Positions 7,201-13,639 of a stretch of 16,873 bases of DNA are shown in pieces; positions within the stretch are counted from its first letter, which is position 1, and the number at the start of each line of letters is the position of its first letter. Location: positions 1-16,873 of the forward strand of contig CAKSPP010000008.1 in assembly GCA_934481505.1 (NCBI GenBank). Direction: 5' to 3'. The notes beneath the pieces are model-generated. The model saw nothing but the letters and a program-made list of their open reading frames with translations. It was not told the DNA's origin and ran no database searches. The DNA is from an uncultured Eubacteriales bacterium (lineage in GTDB: Bacteria > Bacillota > Clostridia > Oscillospirales > UBA644). A program made the translations under genes and the position numbers.

Positions 7201-8250
7201 GTGGCAAAAGAGATTTATTTTTTGTGTGCACAGGGCGTTCACGGCGGACCCGAGGCAATACATCAGATTGTGGATAAAATCAACAGCTGCACAGACTGCA
7301 AAGCATTTGTTGCTTTTTATCAGAAGAATTTTGTTCCGGAAGAAAAATTCAAAAATTTTAATGTAAAATATATAAATATAAAGAATGTGCCCGACACCGA
7401 AAACACCGTTCTCTGCACTCCCGAAACTCACACGCACTATCTCCGAAAATTCAAAAATGTGCGTAAAGTAATAGTTTGGCTATCTCTTTATTATTATTTA
7501 AGGAATGTAAAAGAGGAGGCATACACGTTTTCGGAAAGATGCAAATACCGTTATTCAAAGGGCAGATTTCCGTGGCCTGCGTATCCTCTGTATTATCTGA
7601 AAGACCTTCTTAATAAAAAAGACTATTTCAAATTCGATATGGACGGAATTCTCCACACTCAGAATTGTGAGTATGTAGCCGAATATCTGCGAGAAAACGG
7701 AGTTAAAAGCTCCGATATGATTTATCTTGACGGTCCTGTCAGAGCGGAATATTTTGAAAATTCGGAGCGACCCGAAAAGAAGAATCAGATCGCATACAAT
7801 CCGGGTAAAGGGGCAGACGAATACATGCCCTCGGTGATTGAAGAGATAAAAAGAAATTGCCCCGGAGCGGCATTTGTTCCGATAAGGGAAATGACCGTCG
7901 CACAGGTAAAAGAAACGCTTCTCACATCAAAAGTTTACCTTGACTTCGGGTTCTTCCCCGGCCCCGAAAAACTTGTCAAAGAAGCGGCTCTCTGCGGCTG
8001 CAATATAATAACCTCCGACAAAGGGGCAGCAAAAAACAGCAAAGATATTCTCATCCCGTCGGACTTCAAATTCAATATGGACTCACATCCCTATAAAGAA
8101 ATTTCAACCCTGACAAAGGCAATGCTTGAAAATTACGGAGAATATAATAAACTGTTTGAACCGTATGTCAAAAAAGTCAAAAAACTGAACGACAACTTTG
8201 AACGCGACGTTATCGCTTTCGTCGATAAGATAAATGGAAATACAATATGA
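7201..8250 (+). CDS. Glycosyltransferase, GT-B-like
   Basis: A 349-residue soluble protein starting at GTG 7201, with AGGAG seven bases upstream. The N-terminus KEIYFLCAQGVHGGPEAIHQ resembles the GGPE-LHQ opening of a group of polysaccharide-cluster GT-B enzymes. The C-terminal half has a Rossmann-like domain with YLDFGFFPGPEKLVKEAALC, in which E261 sits where retaining GT-B enzymes have their nucleotide-binding E-x7-E type motif, then NIITSDKGAA. No membrane segments are seen. It ends in ATGA, sharing four bases with the next gene, so the two are probably translated together. The family call rests on fold-level motifs; sugar specificity is unknown. Confidence 0.7.
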   Translation: MAKEIYFLCAQGVHGGPEAIHQIVDKINSCTDCKAFVAFYQKNFVPEEKFKNFNVKYINIKNVPDTENTVLCTPETHTHYLRKFKNVRKVIVWLSLYYYLRNVKEEAYTFSERCKYRYSKGRFPWPAYPLYYLKDLLNKKDYFKFDMDGILHTQNCEYVAEYLRENGVKSSDMIYLDGPVRAEYFENSERPEKKNQIAYNPGKGADEYMPSVIEEIKRNCPGAAFVPIREMTVAQVKETLLTSKVYLDFGFFPGPEKLVKEAALCGCNIITSDKGAAKNSKDILIPSDFKFNMDSHPYKEISTLTKAMLENYGEYNKLFEPYVKKVKKLNDNFERDVIAFVDKINGNTI

Positions 8251-9317
8251 ATAAATATCAGATAGTCGAAACAATGCAGAAAAATCAGCATGCGGGGAGC
8301 AAGGCACGCGAAGATGTTGCGTTTTTTGCAAAAGAAGCCGGCTACAAGCCCTTATATATCAAATGCCGCTTCATAAAAAATATGTCTTTTTCAGAACGGG
8401 CTCTGAAATATGTCAAACCGTTCTTTTCATGGTTCGGAGCTTTTCTGAAAATCAAGAAAAACTCCGTTGTGCTTATTCAGAATCCGTTCTATAACAGGCA
8501 GCTCGGAAGAGAGTTTTTTATCAAAAAGCTGAAAAAAGCGAAGAAATGCACGATAATTTCGGTTGTTCACGATGCCGAAATTTTAAGGGGAAGCCTTTGG
8601 TCGGATAAAAGCACACAGAACGAATTCGACTTCATGAAATCGAATTCCGATTATTTTATCGTTCATAACGAATTTATGAAAAAAGCTTTTTCGGAACGCG
8701 GATTCGCAGAAGAAAGCCTTATTTCGCTTGGAATATTCGATTACAGAACGGACGGACGGATTTCGGCAAAAGAAGCCGATGAAAATACAGCCGACATCAT
8801 CGTTGCAGGAAATCTCCGCCCCGAAAAATGCCCATATGTCTACATGCTCGGAAATATCGAAAACGGACCTTCCGTCAATCTTTACGGACCGAATTATACC
8901 GGTGACGCCGAAAACGACCGAATAAAATACAAGGGTTCGTTTCCGTCGGAAGAAATTCCCGAAATCATCAACGGCAGATTCGGACTGATATGGGACGGCG
9001 ACAGCCTCGACGGTTGCAGCGGAGAAACCGGCCGATACCTGAAAGTCAATAATCCGCACAAAACTTCACTTTATCTGGTGTCGAGACACCCGGTTATCAT
9101 CTGGAAAGAAGCGGCGATGGCTCGCTTTGTCGAAAAGGAAAATGTCGGTATCTGTATTGATTCTCTTACCGAAATAAAAGAAAAGATTAACTCGGTTTCG
9201 GATAAAGAATATTCAAAAATGCTTGAAAATGTCGAAAAAATAGCCGAAAAACTCGAAAAAGGATATTATCTCAAAACCGCACTGAAAAAGTGCGAAGATA
9301 AATTCTGCAAAGAATAG
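8247..9317 (+). CDS. Glycosyltransferase of the Gtf3/WbbI (galactofuranosyltransferase-like) type
   Basis: A 356-residue protein whose C-terminal signature is characteristic: FGLIWDGDSLDG (W249-D250) followed by YLKVNNPHKTSLYL (N269-P270-H271-K272) and HPVIIWKEAAMARFV. This is the donor-binding region of the GT-B group that includes streptococcal Gtf3 and E. coli WbbI (beta-1,6-galactofuranosyltransferase). The N-terminal half contains VVLIQNPFYN and IISVVHDAEILRG, also typical. It overlaps the upstream gene by four bases and ends 11 bases before the flippase start. Family is fairly sure; galactofuranose as donor is only suggested, and no UDP-galactopyranose mutase is present in the window. 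Confidence 0.8.
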   Translation: MNKYQIVETMQKNQHAGSKAREDVAFFAKEAGYKPLYIKCRFIKNMSFSERALKYVKPFFSWFGAFLKIKKNSVVLIQNPFYNRQLGREFFIKKLKKAKKCTIISVVHDAEILRGSLWSDKSTQNEFDFMKSNSDYFIVHNEFMKKAFSERGFAEESLISLGIFDYRTDGRISAKEADENTADIIVAGNLRPEKCPYVYMLGNIENGPSVNLYGPNYTGDAENDRIKYKGSFPSEEIPEIINGRFGLIWDGDSLDGCSGETGRYLKVNNPHKTSLYLVSRHPVIIWKEAAMARFVEKENVGICIDSLTEIKEKINSVSDKEYSKMLENVEKIAEKLEKGYYLKTALKKCEDKFCKE

Positions 9318-9328
9318 GAGGTTTTGCG

Positions 9329-10768
9329 GTGAAAGGCACTGTCGTTAAGAATTATATTTACAACACGGCGTATCAGATATTACTTGTTTTAACGCCGCTT
9401 ATAACATCTCCGTATCTTGCCCGCACTCTCCAACAGACCTCTGTCGGAATCTACAACTACGCATACTCGATTGTTTCGTATTTCGTTCTTTTCGGAACGC
9501 TCGGAAGTGCACTTTTCGCACAGAGAGAAGTAGCCTATTGCCAGGAAGAGCCCGAAAAACGCTCGAAAGTATTCAAAGAAATAATCATTCTGCGATTTGC
9601 AACCGTCGCCGTTGCGATAATTATTTACCTCGTCTTTGCCTTGTCTGCGGCTCGGTATCGGACAGTCTTTTTAATCCTCGTTATCGAACTTGTCTCAACG
9701 GCGTTTGATATTACCTGGTTTTTCCAGGGAATGGAAGATTTCAAAAAAATCGTAATCAGAAATACGATTTTCAAACTTTTGGGAATTGCCCTTATCTTCA
9801 TATTTATAAAATCCCCGGACGATCTTTATAAATATGCACTCTGCATTACGGTTCCGACTCTTCTCGGAAATATTTCCCTCTGGCTCTATCTTCCGAAATA
9901 TCTTGTAAAAGCAAAAACGGAATTCAAATCGATAGTATCATATATAAAACCGATGCTTGCTTTGTTTCTTCCGCAGATCGCAATCGAAGTATATACAATC
10001 CTCGATAAAACGATGATAGGGCTTCTTGCAAGCGATATCGATAATGTTGCGTATTACACCTATTCGCAGAATATAGTTAAGGCATTGCTTCAACTTATCA
10101 CATCGCTCGGCGTTGTAATGCTGCCCGCAATGACAAATGCTTTTGCTCATAAACGTCATGAACAGATAAACGAAATGATGAGCAATTCGGTAAAATTCGT
10201 ATTCATGCTCGGCTGTCCGATGATGTTCGGACTTGCGGCGTGTGCAAACAACCTTGTGCTCTGGTTCTACGGCGACGGATACGAAGCTGTCGGACCGCTC
10301 ATGATGACTATCTGCCCGATAATTCTGGCGATAGGAATGTCGACCGTTATCGGAAAACAGTTCTTACTGCCGTCAAAAAGACAGACCGCCTTCACCGTTT
10401 CGGTTATCAGCGGAGCCGTCACGAACTTTATACTGAACCTTATCCTCATTCCGATGTTCAACGCGATAGGTGCCTCGATAGCAACCGTCATTGCGGAAAT
10501 CACCGTTGTTATAGTTCAGCTTTGCTATGTCCGTAAAGAAATAAACATGCTGGGATATATAATGGAAAACCTGCGATATCTGCTCTACTCGGCGATAATG
10601 TTCGCCGCGGTTTATCCGATTTCCTTTGCAGTCCACGGTATCCTCTGCACGGTTTTGCAATTTGCCGCCGGCGTTGCGGTTTACCTGCTTTTGCTTTTCG
10701 TAACAAAAGACAAAAATATCAACTTTATGATAAATTCGATACGGAAAATCATAATAAAGCACAGTTAA
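9329..10768 (+). CDS. wzx: Oligosaccharide flippase, Wzx/RfbX type (MOP superfamily)
   Basis: A 479-residue integral membrane protein with hydrophobic helices throughout, consistent with 12-14 passes. The opening VVKNYIYNTAYQILLVLTPL, with the following SPYLARTLQQTSVGIYNYAYS, is the classic Wzx N-terminus, and the middle contains LDKTMIGLLASDIDNVAYYTYSQ. It should flip undecaprenyl-diphosphate-linked repeat units to the outer face for polymerisation by the product of 4799-6208. The start is GTG 9329 with TAGGAGGT six bases upstream, a strong site. A hairpin terminator begins two bases after the stop. Confidence 0.88.
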   Translation: MKGTVVKNYIYNTAYQILLVLTPLITSPYLARTLQQTSVGIYNYAYSIVSYFVLFGTLGSALFAQREVAYCQEEPEKRSKVFKEIIILRFATVAVAIIIYLVFALSAARYRTVFLILVIELVSTAFDITWFFQGMEDFKKIVIRNTIFKLLGIALIFIFIKSPDDLYKYALCITVPTLLGNISLWLYLPKYLVKAKTEFKSIVSYIKPMLALFLPQIAIEVYTILDKTMIGLLASDIDNVAYYTYSQNIVKALLQLITSLGVVMLPAMTNAFAHKRHEQINEMMSNSVKFVFMLGCPMMFGLAACANNLVLWFYGDGYEAVGPLMMTICPIILAIGMSTVIGKQFLLPSKRQTAFTVSVISGAVTNFILNLILIPMFNAIGASIATVIAEITVVIVQLCYVRKEINMLGYIMENLRYLLYSAIMFAAVYPISFAVHGILCTVLQFAAGVAVYLLLLFVTKDKNINFMINSIRKIIIKHS

Positions 10769-10770
10769 GA

Positions 10771-10795
10771 AACGGCGGTTGTTACCGCCGTTTTT
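10771..10795 (+). terminator. Intrinsic terminator between wzx and the acyltransferase gene
   Basis: A perfect 9-bp stem, AACGGCGGT (10771-10779) and ACCGCCGTT (10784-10792), loop TGTT, then Ts to 10795. Only 16 bases separate it from the next ATG, too few for a promoter. The acyltransferase should therefore be expressed only by readthrough or from a promoter inside wzx. Confidence 0.75.
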
Positions 10796-10811
10796 CAAAA
10801 CAGGGGGATTT

Positions 10812-11837
10812 ATGAAACAGAGAACCGTTTACTTCGACATGCTGAATATCTTTTCGGCGTTCGCGGTAATAATGCTCCATTGCAACGGAATTGCCCATAC
10901 ATATTCGGACACTCTCGCCTGGAAGCAGGCAATGGCGGTCGAAACGCTTTTTTATTTTGCCGTCCCGATATTTTTCATGCTTTCGGGTGCGGCTTTAATG
11001 CGTTACAGAGACAAATACGACACGAAAACATTCTTTAAGAAAAGAGCATTGAGAACTCTTGTTCCGTTTATTGTCTGGACGCTCGTTTTCGCCATGCAGA
11101 AGCGGATTTTCCCGTGGGGGGGGGTAGACGGGGGTATCGGACTGCGTGAGTTTATCTCGCGTTGTTTCAACACATCGATTGAAAATGTTTACTGGTTCTT
11201 TATTCCGCTGTTTTCAATCTATCTCGCAATGCCGCTTATCTCTCTTCTTGCGGATAAAAGAAAAACGCTTTGGTATGCCGTCGGCACAGGCTTTATCCTG
11301 CAATCCGTCTGCCCGTTTTTATTCAGAGTTCTGAAAATCAAGTGGAACTATAATCTCACTCTTCCGGCTCTCGGAGGCTTTCTTCTCTTCACGGTTCTCG
11401 GTTATCTTTTATCCACCGAAGAGCTGTCAAAGAAGAAAAGATATCTTATCTATCTTTTGGGAATTCTCTCGGCGTGCCTGCGTTATTTCGGAACATGGTT
11501 CCTTTCGGCCCGCGACGGACAGATAAACAAATTTTTCTTCGGATATCTCGATTTTCATTCCGTTTTCCTTGCCGCTGCGGTCTTTGTATTTTTCAAATAC
11601 CTGCCTCTCAATAAGAAAATCGCAGAAAGCAAAAACGGAGTAAAAATTCTTTCCGAGCTTTCAGCTTTGAGTTTCGGGGTATATCTCATACATATGTTTA
11701 TCTTCCGCGAATATCTGAAAGTTTTCACCGTTCCCTGCTGGCAGCTGCGGCTTCTTTTGCCGTTCCTTATCTATGCGACCGCCGCTCTCTGCGTCTTTAT
11801 AATAAGAAAAATCCCGATACTTCGGCATATTGTATAA
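10812..11837 (+). CDS. Membrane acyltransferase, acyltransferase-3 family (probable polysaccharide O-acetyltransferase)
   Basis: A 341-residue, mostly hydrophobic protein with about ten helices. The N-terminus YFDMLNIFSAFAVIMLHC places the family's key histidine at H23; the Arg usual in LRxxA is replaced by Asn. Further family features are FYFAVPIFFMLSGA (about 48-61), FFKKRALRTLVPF (75-87) and YWFFIPLFSIYLAMPL. Such proteins move acetyl or other acyl groups from the cytoplasm onto exported glycans. ATG 10812 is preceded by AGGGGG about five bases upstream. Codons 102-105 contain an uninterrupted run of nine G; removing or adding one G gives a stop within a few codons, so the gene could be phase-variable. 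It sits behind a terminator and ends 29 bases before the rplJ promoter with no terminator of its own. Confidence 0.82.
   Translation: MKQRTVYFDMLNIFSAFAVIMLHCNGIAHTYSDTLAWKQAMAVETLFYFAVPIFFMLSGAALMRYRDKYDTKTFFKKRALRTLVPFIVWTLVFAMQKRIFPWGGVDGGIGLREFISRCFNTSIENVYWFFIPLFSIYLAMPLISLLADKRKTLWYAVGTGFILQSVCPFLFRVLKIKWNYNLTLPALGGFLLFTVLGYLLSTEELSKKKRYLIYLLGILSACLRYFGTWFLSARDGQINKFFFGYLDFHSVFLAAAVFVFFKYLPLNKKIAESKNGVKILSELSALSFGVYLIHMFIFREYLKVFTVPCWQLRLLLPFLIYATAALCVFIIRKIPILRHIV
11116..11124 (+). repeat. G9 homopolymer inside the acyltransferase gene
   Basis: Nine consecutive Gs in coding sequence. In the given state the frame reads PWGGVDGG. With eight Gs the codons become CCG TGG GGG GGG TAG, an immediate stop. 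With ten Gs the frame meets TGA after nine further codons. It is the longest G-run noticed in the window. Confidence 0.95.
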
Positions 11838-11866
11838 AAAGTTCGCCGAAATTTACGATTTTCATA

Positions 11867-11895
11867 TTGACTCGTGCCTCGGTTTATGGTATAAT
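11867..11895 (+). promoter_or_regulatory. Sigma-A promoter of rplJ-rplL
   Basis: TTGACT (11867-11872), 17-base spacer, TATAAT (11890-11895), with TG at 11887-11888 (extended -10). The elements and spacing match the promoter at 2454-2482. The start site should be near 11902. Confidence 0.88.
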
Positions 11896-11900
11896 AGCAA

Positions 11901-12015
11901 GGTCCTAAGACAATAGGTGCTTTCGCTTAAACATACCTATCGAGGAAGAGTTTAATAGTTTTTTCCCGAGATTTACGCTCTTTCACGATATTTTCCGTGA
12001 AAGAGCTGTTTTTTT
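11901..12015 (+). promoter_or_regulatory. Ribosomal protein L10 leader (copy B, canonical position)
   Basis: The leader lies between the promoter and rplJ. It has AAGACAATAGG (11907-11917), the TAGGT/ACCTA pairing (11914-11918 with 11935-11939), GAGGA, and a terminal attenuator hairpin. Position and conserved elements identify the L10 leader family, in which the L10-L7/L12 complex binds the RNA and shuts off its own operon, here probably by transcription attenuation. Repression by attenuation is family knowledge; the exact alternative pairing was not resolved. Confidence 0.85.
11977..12015 (+). terminator. Attenuator terminator of the rplJ leader
   Basis: An 11-bp stem, GCTCTTTCACG (11977-11987) and CGTGAAAGAGC (11996-12006), then seven Ts (12009-12015). 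The core arms GCTCTTTC/GAAAGAGC are identical to the attenuator at 2561-2598. It would also catch transcripts arriving from the acyltransferase gene, which has no terminator. Confidence 0.85.
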
Positions 12016-12050
12016 GAAAGCATCTCCGAATAATACAGGAGGTGACAACA

Positions 12051-12560
12051 ATGCCCAGTGCAAAAGTTCTCGAACAGAAGAAAGAAATCGTAAAGAACCT
12101 TGCCGAGAAAATGAAGAATGCAAACGCCGGCGTTTTCGTTGACTACAAAGGTATCAACGTTGCTGACGACACCGCTCTTCGTAACGAACTCCGTAAAGCA
12201 GGCGTTGAATATTCCGTTATAAAGAATACTCTCGCTCGTTTTGCAGTCGAAGAAATCGGCTACGGTGCTCTTTCCGATATCTTTAACGGAACAACCGCTC
12301 TTGCGACATCCGACGATCAGGTCGCAGCAGCAAAGATCCTTTGCAACTACGCAAAAGATCACGAAAACTTCACCGTCAAAGCAGGCTTTATCGACGGCGA
12401 AATTCTTGACGCAGACGGAGTTATCGCTCTTTCGAAAATTCCTTCCAAAGAAGGTCTTATCGCAAAGATGCTCGGAAGTTTGCAGTCTTCTCTCTACGGT
12501 CTTGCTTATGTTCTTCAGGCAAAGATCGACAAAGAAAACGGCGAAGCCGCAGAAGCATAA
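12051..12560 (+). CDS. rplJ: 50S ribosomal protein L10 (uL10)
   Basis: 169 residues, the usual length. Seen: the L10 N-terminal domain that binds 23S rRNA (VFVDYKGINVADDTALRNELRKAGVEYSVIKNTL, residues about 28-61, quoted here only for its D-Y-K-G and V-I-K-N-T motifs), the SKIPSKEGLIAKMLGS stretch, and a C-terminal helix that carries L7/L12 dimers. It forms the base of the ribosomal stalk and probably represses its own leader. The start ATG 12051 has a near-perfect AGGAGGTGA five bases upstream; an in-frame GTG at 12042 lies within this ribosome binding site and is not the start. rplK and rplA, which usually precede it, are absent. Confidence 0.97.
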   Translation: MPSAKVLEQKKEIVKNLAEKMKNANAGVFVDYKGINVADDTALRNELRKAGVEYSVIKNTLARFAVEEIGYGALSDIFNGTTALATSDDQVAAAKILCNYAKDHENFTVKAGFIDGEILDADGVIALSKIPSKEGLIAKMLGSLQSSLYGLAYVLQAKIDKENGEAAEA

Positions 12561-12604
12561 TTTATGCTTAAATTAAATTAAAATTTATTCAGGAGGAAAT
12601 TAAA

Positions 12605-12982
12605 ATGGCTAACGAAAAAATCACCAATATACTCGAAGAAATCAAAACCCTTACCATACTTGAACTTGCTGACCTTGTAAAGGCTCTCGAAGAAGAGTTC
12701 GGCGTATCCGCAGCTCCCGTTGCAGCAGTTGCAGCAGCTCCCGCTGACGGTGCCGCAGCAGCAGCTGAACAGACCGAATTCACCGTTGTTCTTGCTGACG
12801 CAGGCGAAAGCAAAATGGCAGTTGTTAAAGCTGTCAGAGACGCTACAGGCCTCGGACTCAAAGATTCCAAAGACCTCGTTGACAAAGCTCCTTCGAACAT
12901 CAAAGAAAACGTCTCCAAAGACGAAGCTGAAGCTCTTAAAGCAGCTCTCGAAGCAGCAGGTGCAAAAGTCGAACTTAAGTAA
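12605..12982 (+). CDS. rplL: 50S ribosomal protein L7/L12 (bL12)
   Basis: 125 residues, typical length. Residues 1-35 form the dimerisation domain (ITNILEEIKTLTILELADLV), followed by an Ala-rich hinge (about 38-58) and the C-terminal factor-binding domain with FTVVLADAGESKMAVVKAVR and ATGLGLKDSKDLVDKAP. The protein recruits EF-Tu, EF-G and other GTPases to the stalk. AGGAGG lies eight bases before ATG 12605. A small hairpin, AAGCAT/ATGCTT (12553-12569), overlaps the rplJ stop and may help set the higher L12 dose. rpoB, which normally follows, is not here. Confidence 0.97.
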   Translation: MANEKITNILEEIKTLTILELADLVKALEEEFGVSAAPVAAVAAAPADGAAAAAEQTEFTVVLADAGESKMAVVKAVRDATGLGLKDSKDLVDKAPSNIKENVSKDEAEALKAALEAAGAKVELK

Positions 12983-13000
12983 TTATTGCTTAAAAGACAT

Positions 13001-13032
13001 AAAGTCCGCAGAAAATTCTGCGGACTTTTTTT
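13001..13032 (+). terminator. Terminator of rplJ-rplL
   Basis: A long perfect stem, AAAGTCCGCAGAA (13001-13013) and TTCTGCGGACTTT (13016-13028), with Ts continuing to 13032. It lies 18 bases after rplL and 20 bases beyond the stop of the convergent HxlR gene. In the reverse direction its T-run is short, so it probably serves mainly rplL. Confidence 0.92.
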
Positions 13033-13051
13033 ATTCGGAATATCGCCTATT

Positions 13052-13378
13052 TTATTTAAGCGTTTCTTTGAAATTTTCGCCCCAATTTTTCATTGCCGAA
13101 AGTATCGGGCTTAAACTTTCGCCGAGCGGCGTTAAGGAATATTCGACACGCGGCGGAACTTCGGCGTAGACCTTACGCGAAATAAGCCCGTTTTCTTCCA
13201 TATCGCGAAGCTGTGCCGTCAGGACTTTCTGTGAAACATCGCCGACCGAGCGTTTGAGTTCTCCGAATCTCTTTGTTCCGGTCATAAGGTCTCTTAAAAT
13301 CAATACTTTCCATTTGTTTCCTATAAGCGAAAGGGTCGTTTCGACCGGGCACGCCGGGAATTCTTTTATCGCAGCCAT
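13052..13378 (-). CDS. HxlR family winged-helix transcriptional regulator
   Basis: 108 residues, the usual family size. Seen: the N-terminal CPVETTLSLIGNKWKVLIL with conserved C10, recognition region FGELKRSVGDVSQKVLTAQLRDME, and wing GLISRKVYAEVPPRVEYSLT. HxlR proteins are dimeric DNA-binding regulators; several (YodB, HypR, CatR of Bacillus) sense electrophiles or oxidants through a cysteine near the N-terminus, so C10 is a candidate sensor. ATG 13376-13378 is preceded by AAAGGAG. The gene is divergent from the MBL-macro-sirtuin operon, and the gap holds a four-box operator array (13497-13539). Control of that operon and of itself is the likely role. Confidence 0.92.
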   Translation of the reverse strand: MAAIKEFPACPVETTLSLIGNKWKVLILRDLMTGTKRFGELKRSVGDVSQKVLTAQLRDMEENGLISRKVYAEVPPRVEYSLTPLGESLSPILSAMKNWGENFKETLK

Positions 13379-13418
13379 CTTTTTCTCTCCTTTGTATCTT
13401 TTTGAAACTTACAGCCTT

Positions 13419-13447
13419 ATTTTACCACAAGAGAAAAATTTTTTCAA
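13419..13447 (-). promoter_or_regulatory. Sigma-A-type promoter of the HxlR gene
   Basis: On the minus strand, TTGAAA (13447-13442), 17-base spacer, TAAAAT (13424-13419), with TG before the -10. It lies about 40 bases upstream of the start codon and is embedded in A/T tracts (13431-13479) that may curve the DNA. Confidence 0.6.
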
Positions 13448-13496
13448 GTTTTTTCAAAAAAATTTTTTCTCCGATTTTTCCGCACTGTTGTCAAAA

Positions 13497-13539
13497 GGTC
13501 ACCACATGGTAACCGCCCAAAGGTTACTTCGGGGTAACT
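13497..13539. promoter_or_regulatory. Four GGTNAC boxes in two pairs: probable HxlR operators
   Basis: GGTCACC (13497), GGTAACC (13508), GGTTACT (13522) and GGTAACT (13533). Each pair is 18 bases long with boxes 11 bases apart, and the pairs repeat with a 25-base period. The first pair, GGTCACCACATGGTAACC, is a near-palindrome. The array sits between the divergent HxlR promoter and the promoter at 13561-13589, ending 21 bases upstream of the latter's -35, a position that suits activation. As I recall, Bacillus HxlR itself uses two 25-base sites. Confidence 0.6.
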
Positions 13540-13560
13540 ATATGACAAAAAAGTGCGTAC

Positions 13561-13589
13561 TTTACAGGAAAATCGGGCGGTGCTATAAT
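13561..13589 (+). promoter_or_regulatory. Sigma-A promoter of the MBL-macro-sirtuin operon
   Basis: TTTACA (13561-13566), 17-base spacer, TATAAT (13584-13589) with TG at 13581-13582. The start of transcription would be near 13596, about 44 bases before the ATG. The -35 differs from consensus at one position. Confidence 0.75.
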
Positions 13590-13639
13590 AGAGCCATCAA
13601 AGGAGAACGGCCGCTCCGAAAAAAAGGAGAAAGAAAAAA

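Noticed and set aside
10779..10811. Upstream TTG start for the acyltransferase gene
   Set aside because: It would begin inside the terminator hairpin and has no ribosome binding site; ATG 10812 follows AGGGGG.
2454..12015. Composite transposon or genomic island with attachment sites
   Set aside because: The flanking similarity is a functional promoter-leader unit, not a short exact repeat, and no transposase, integrase or tRNA is present.
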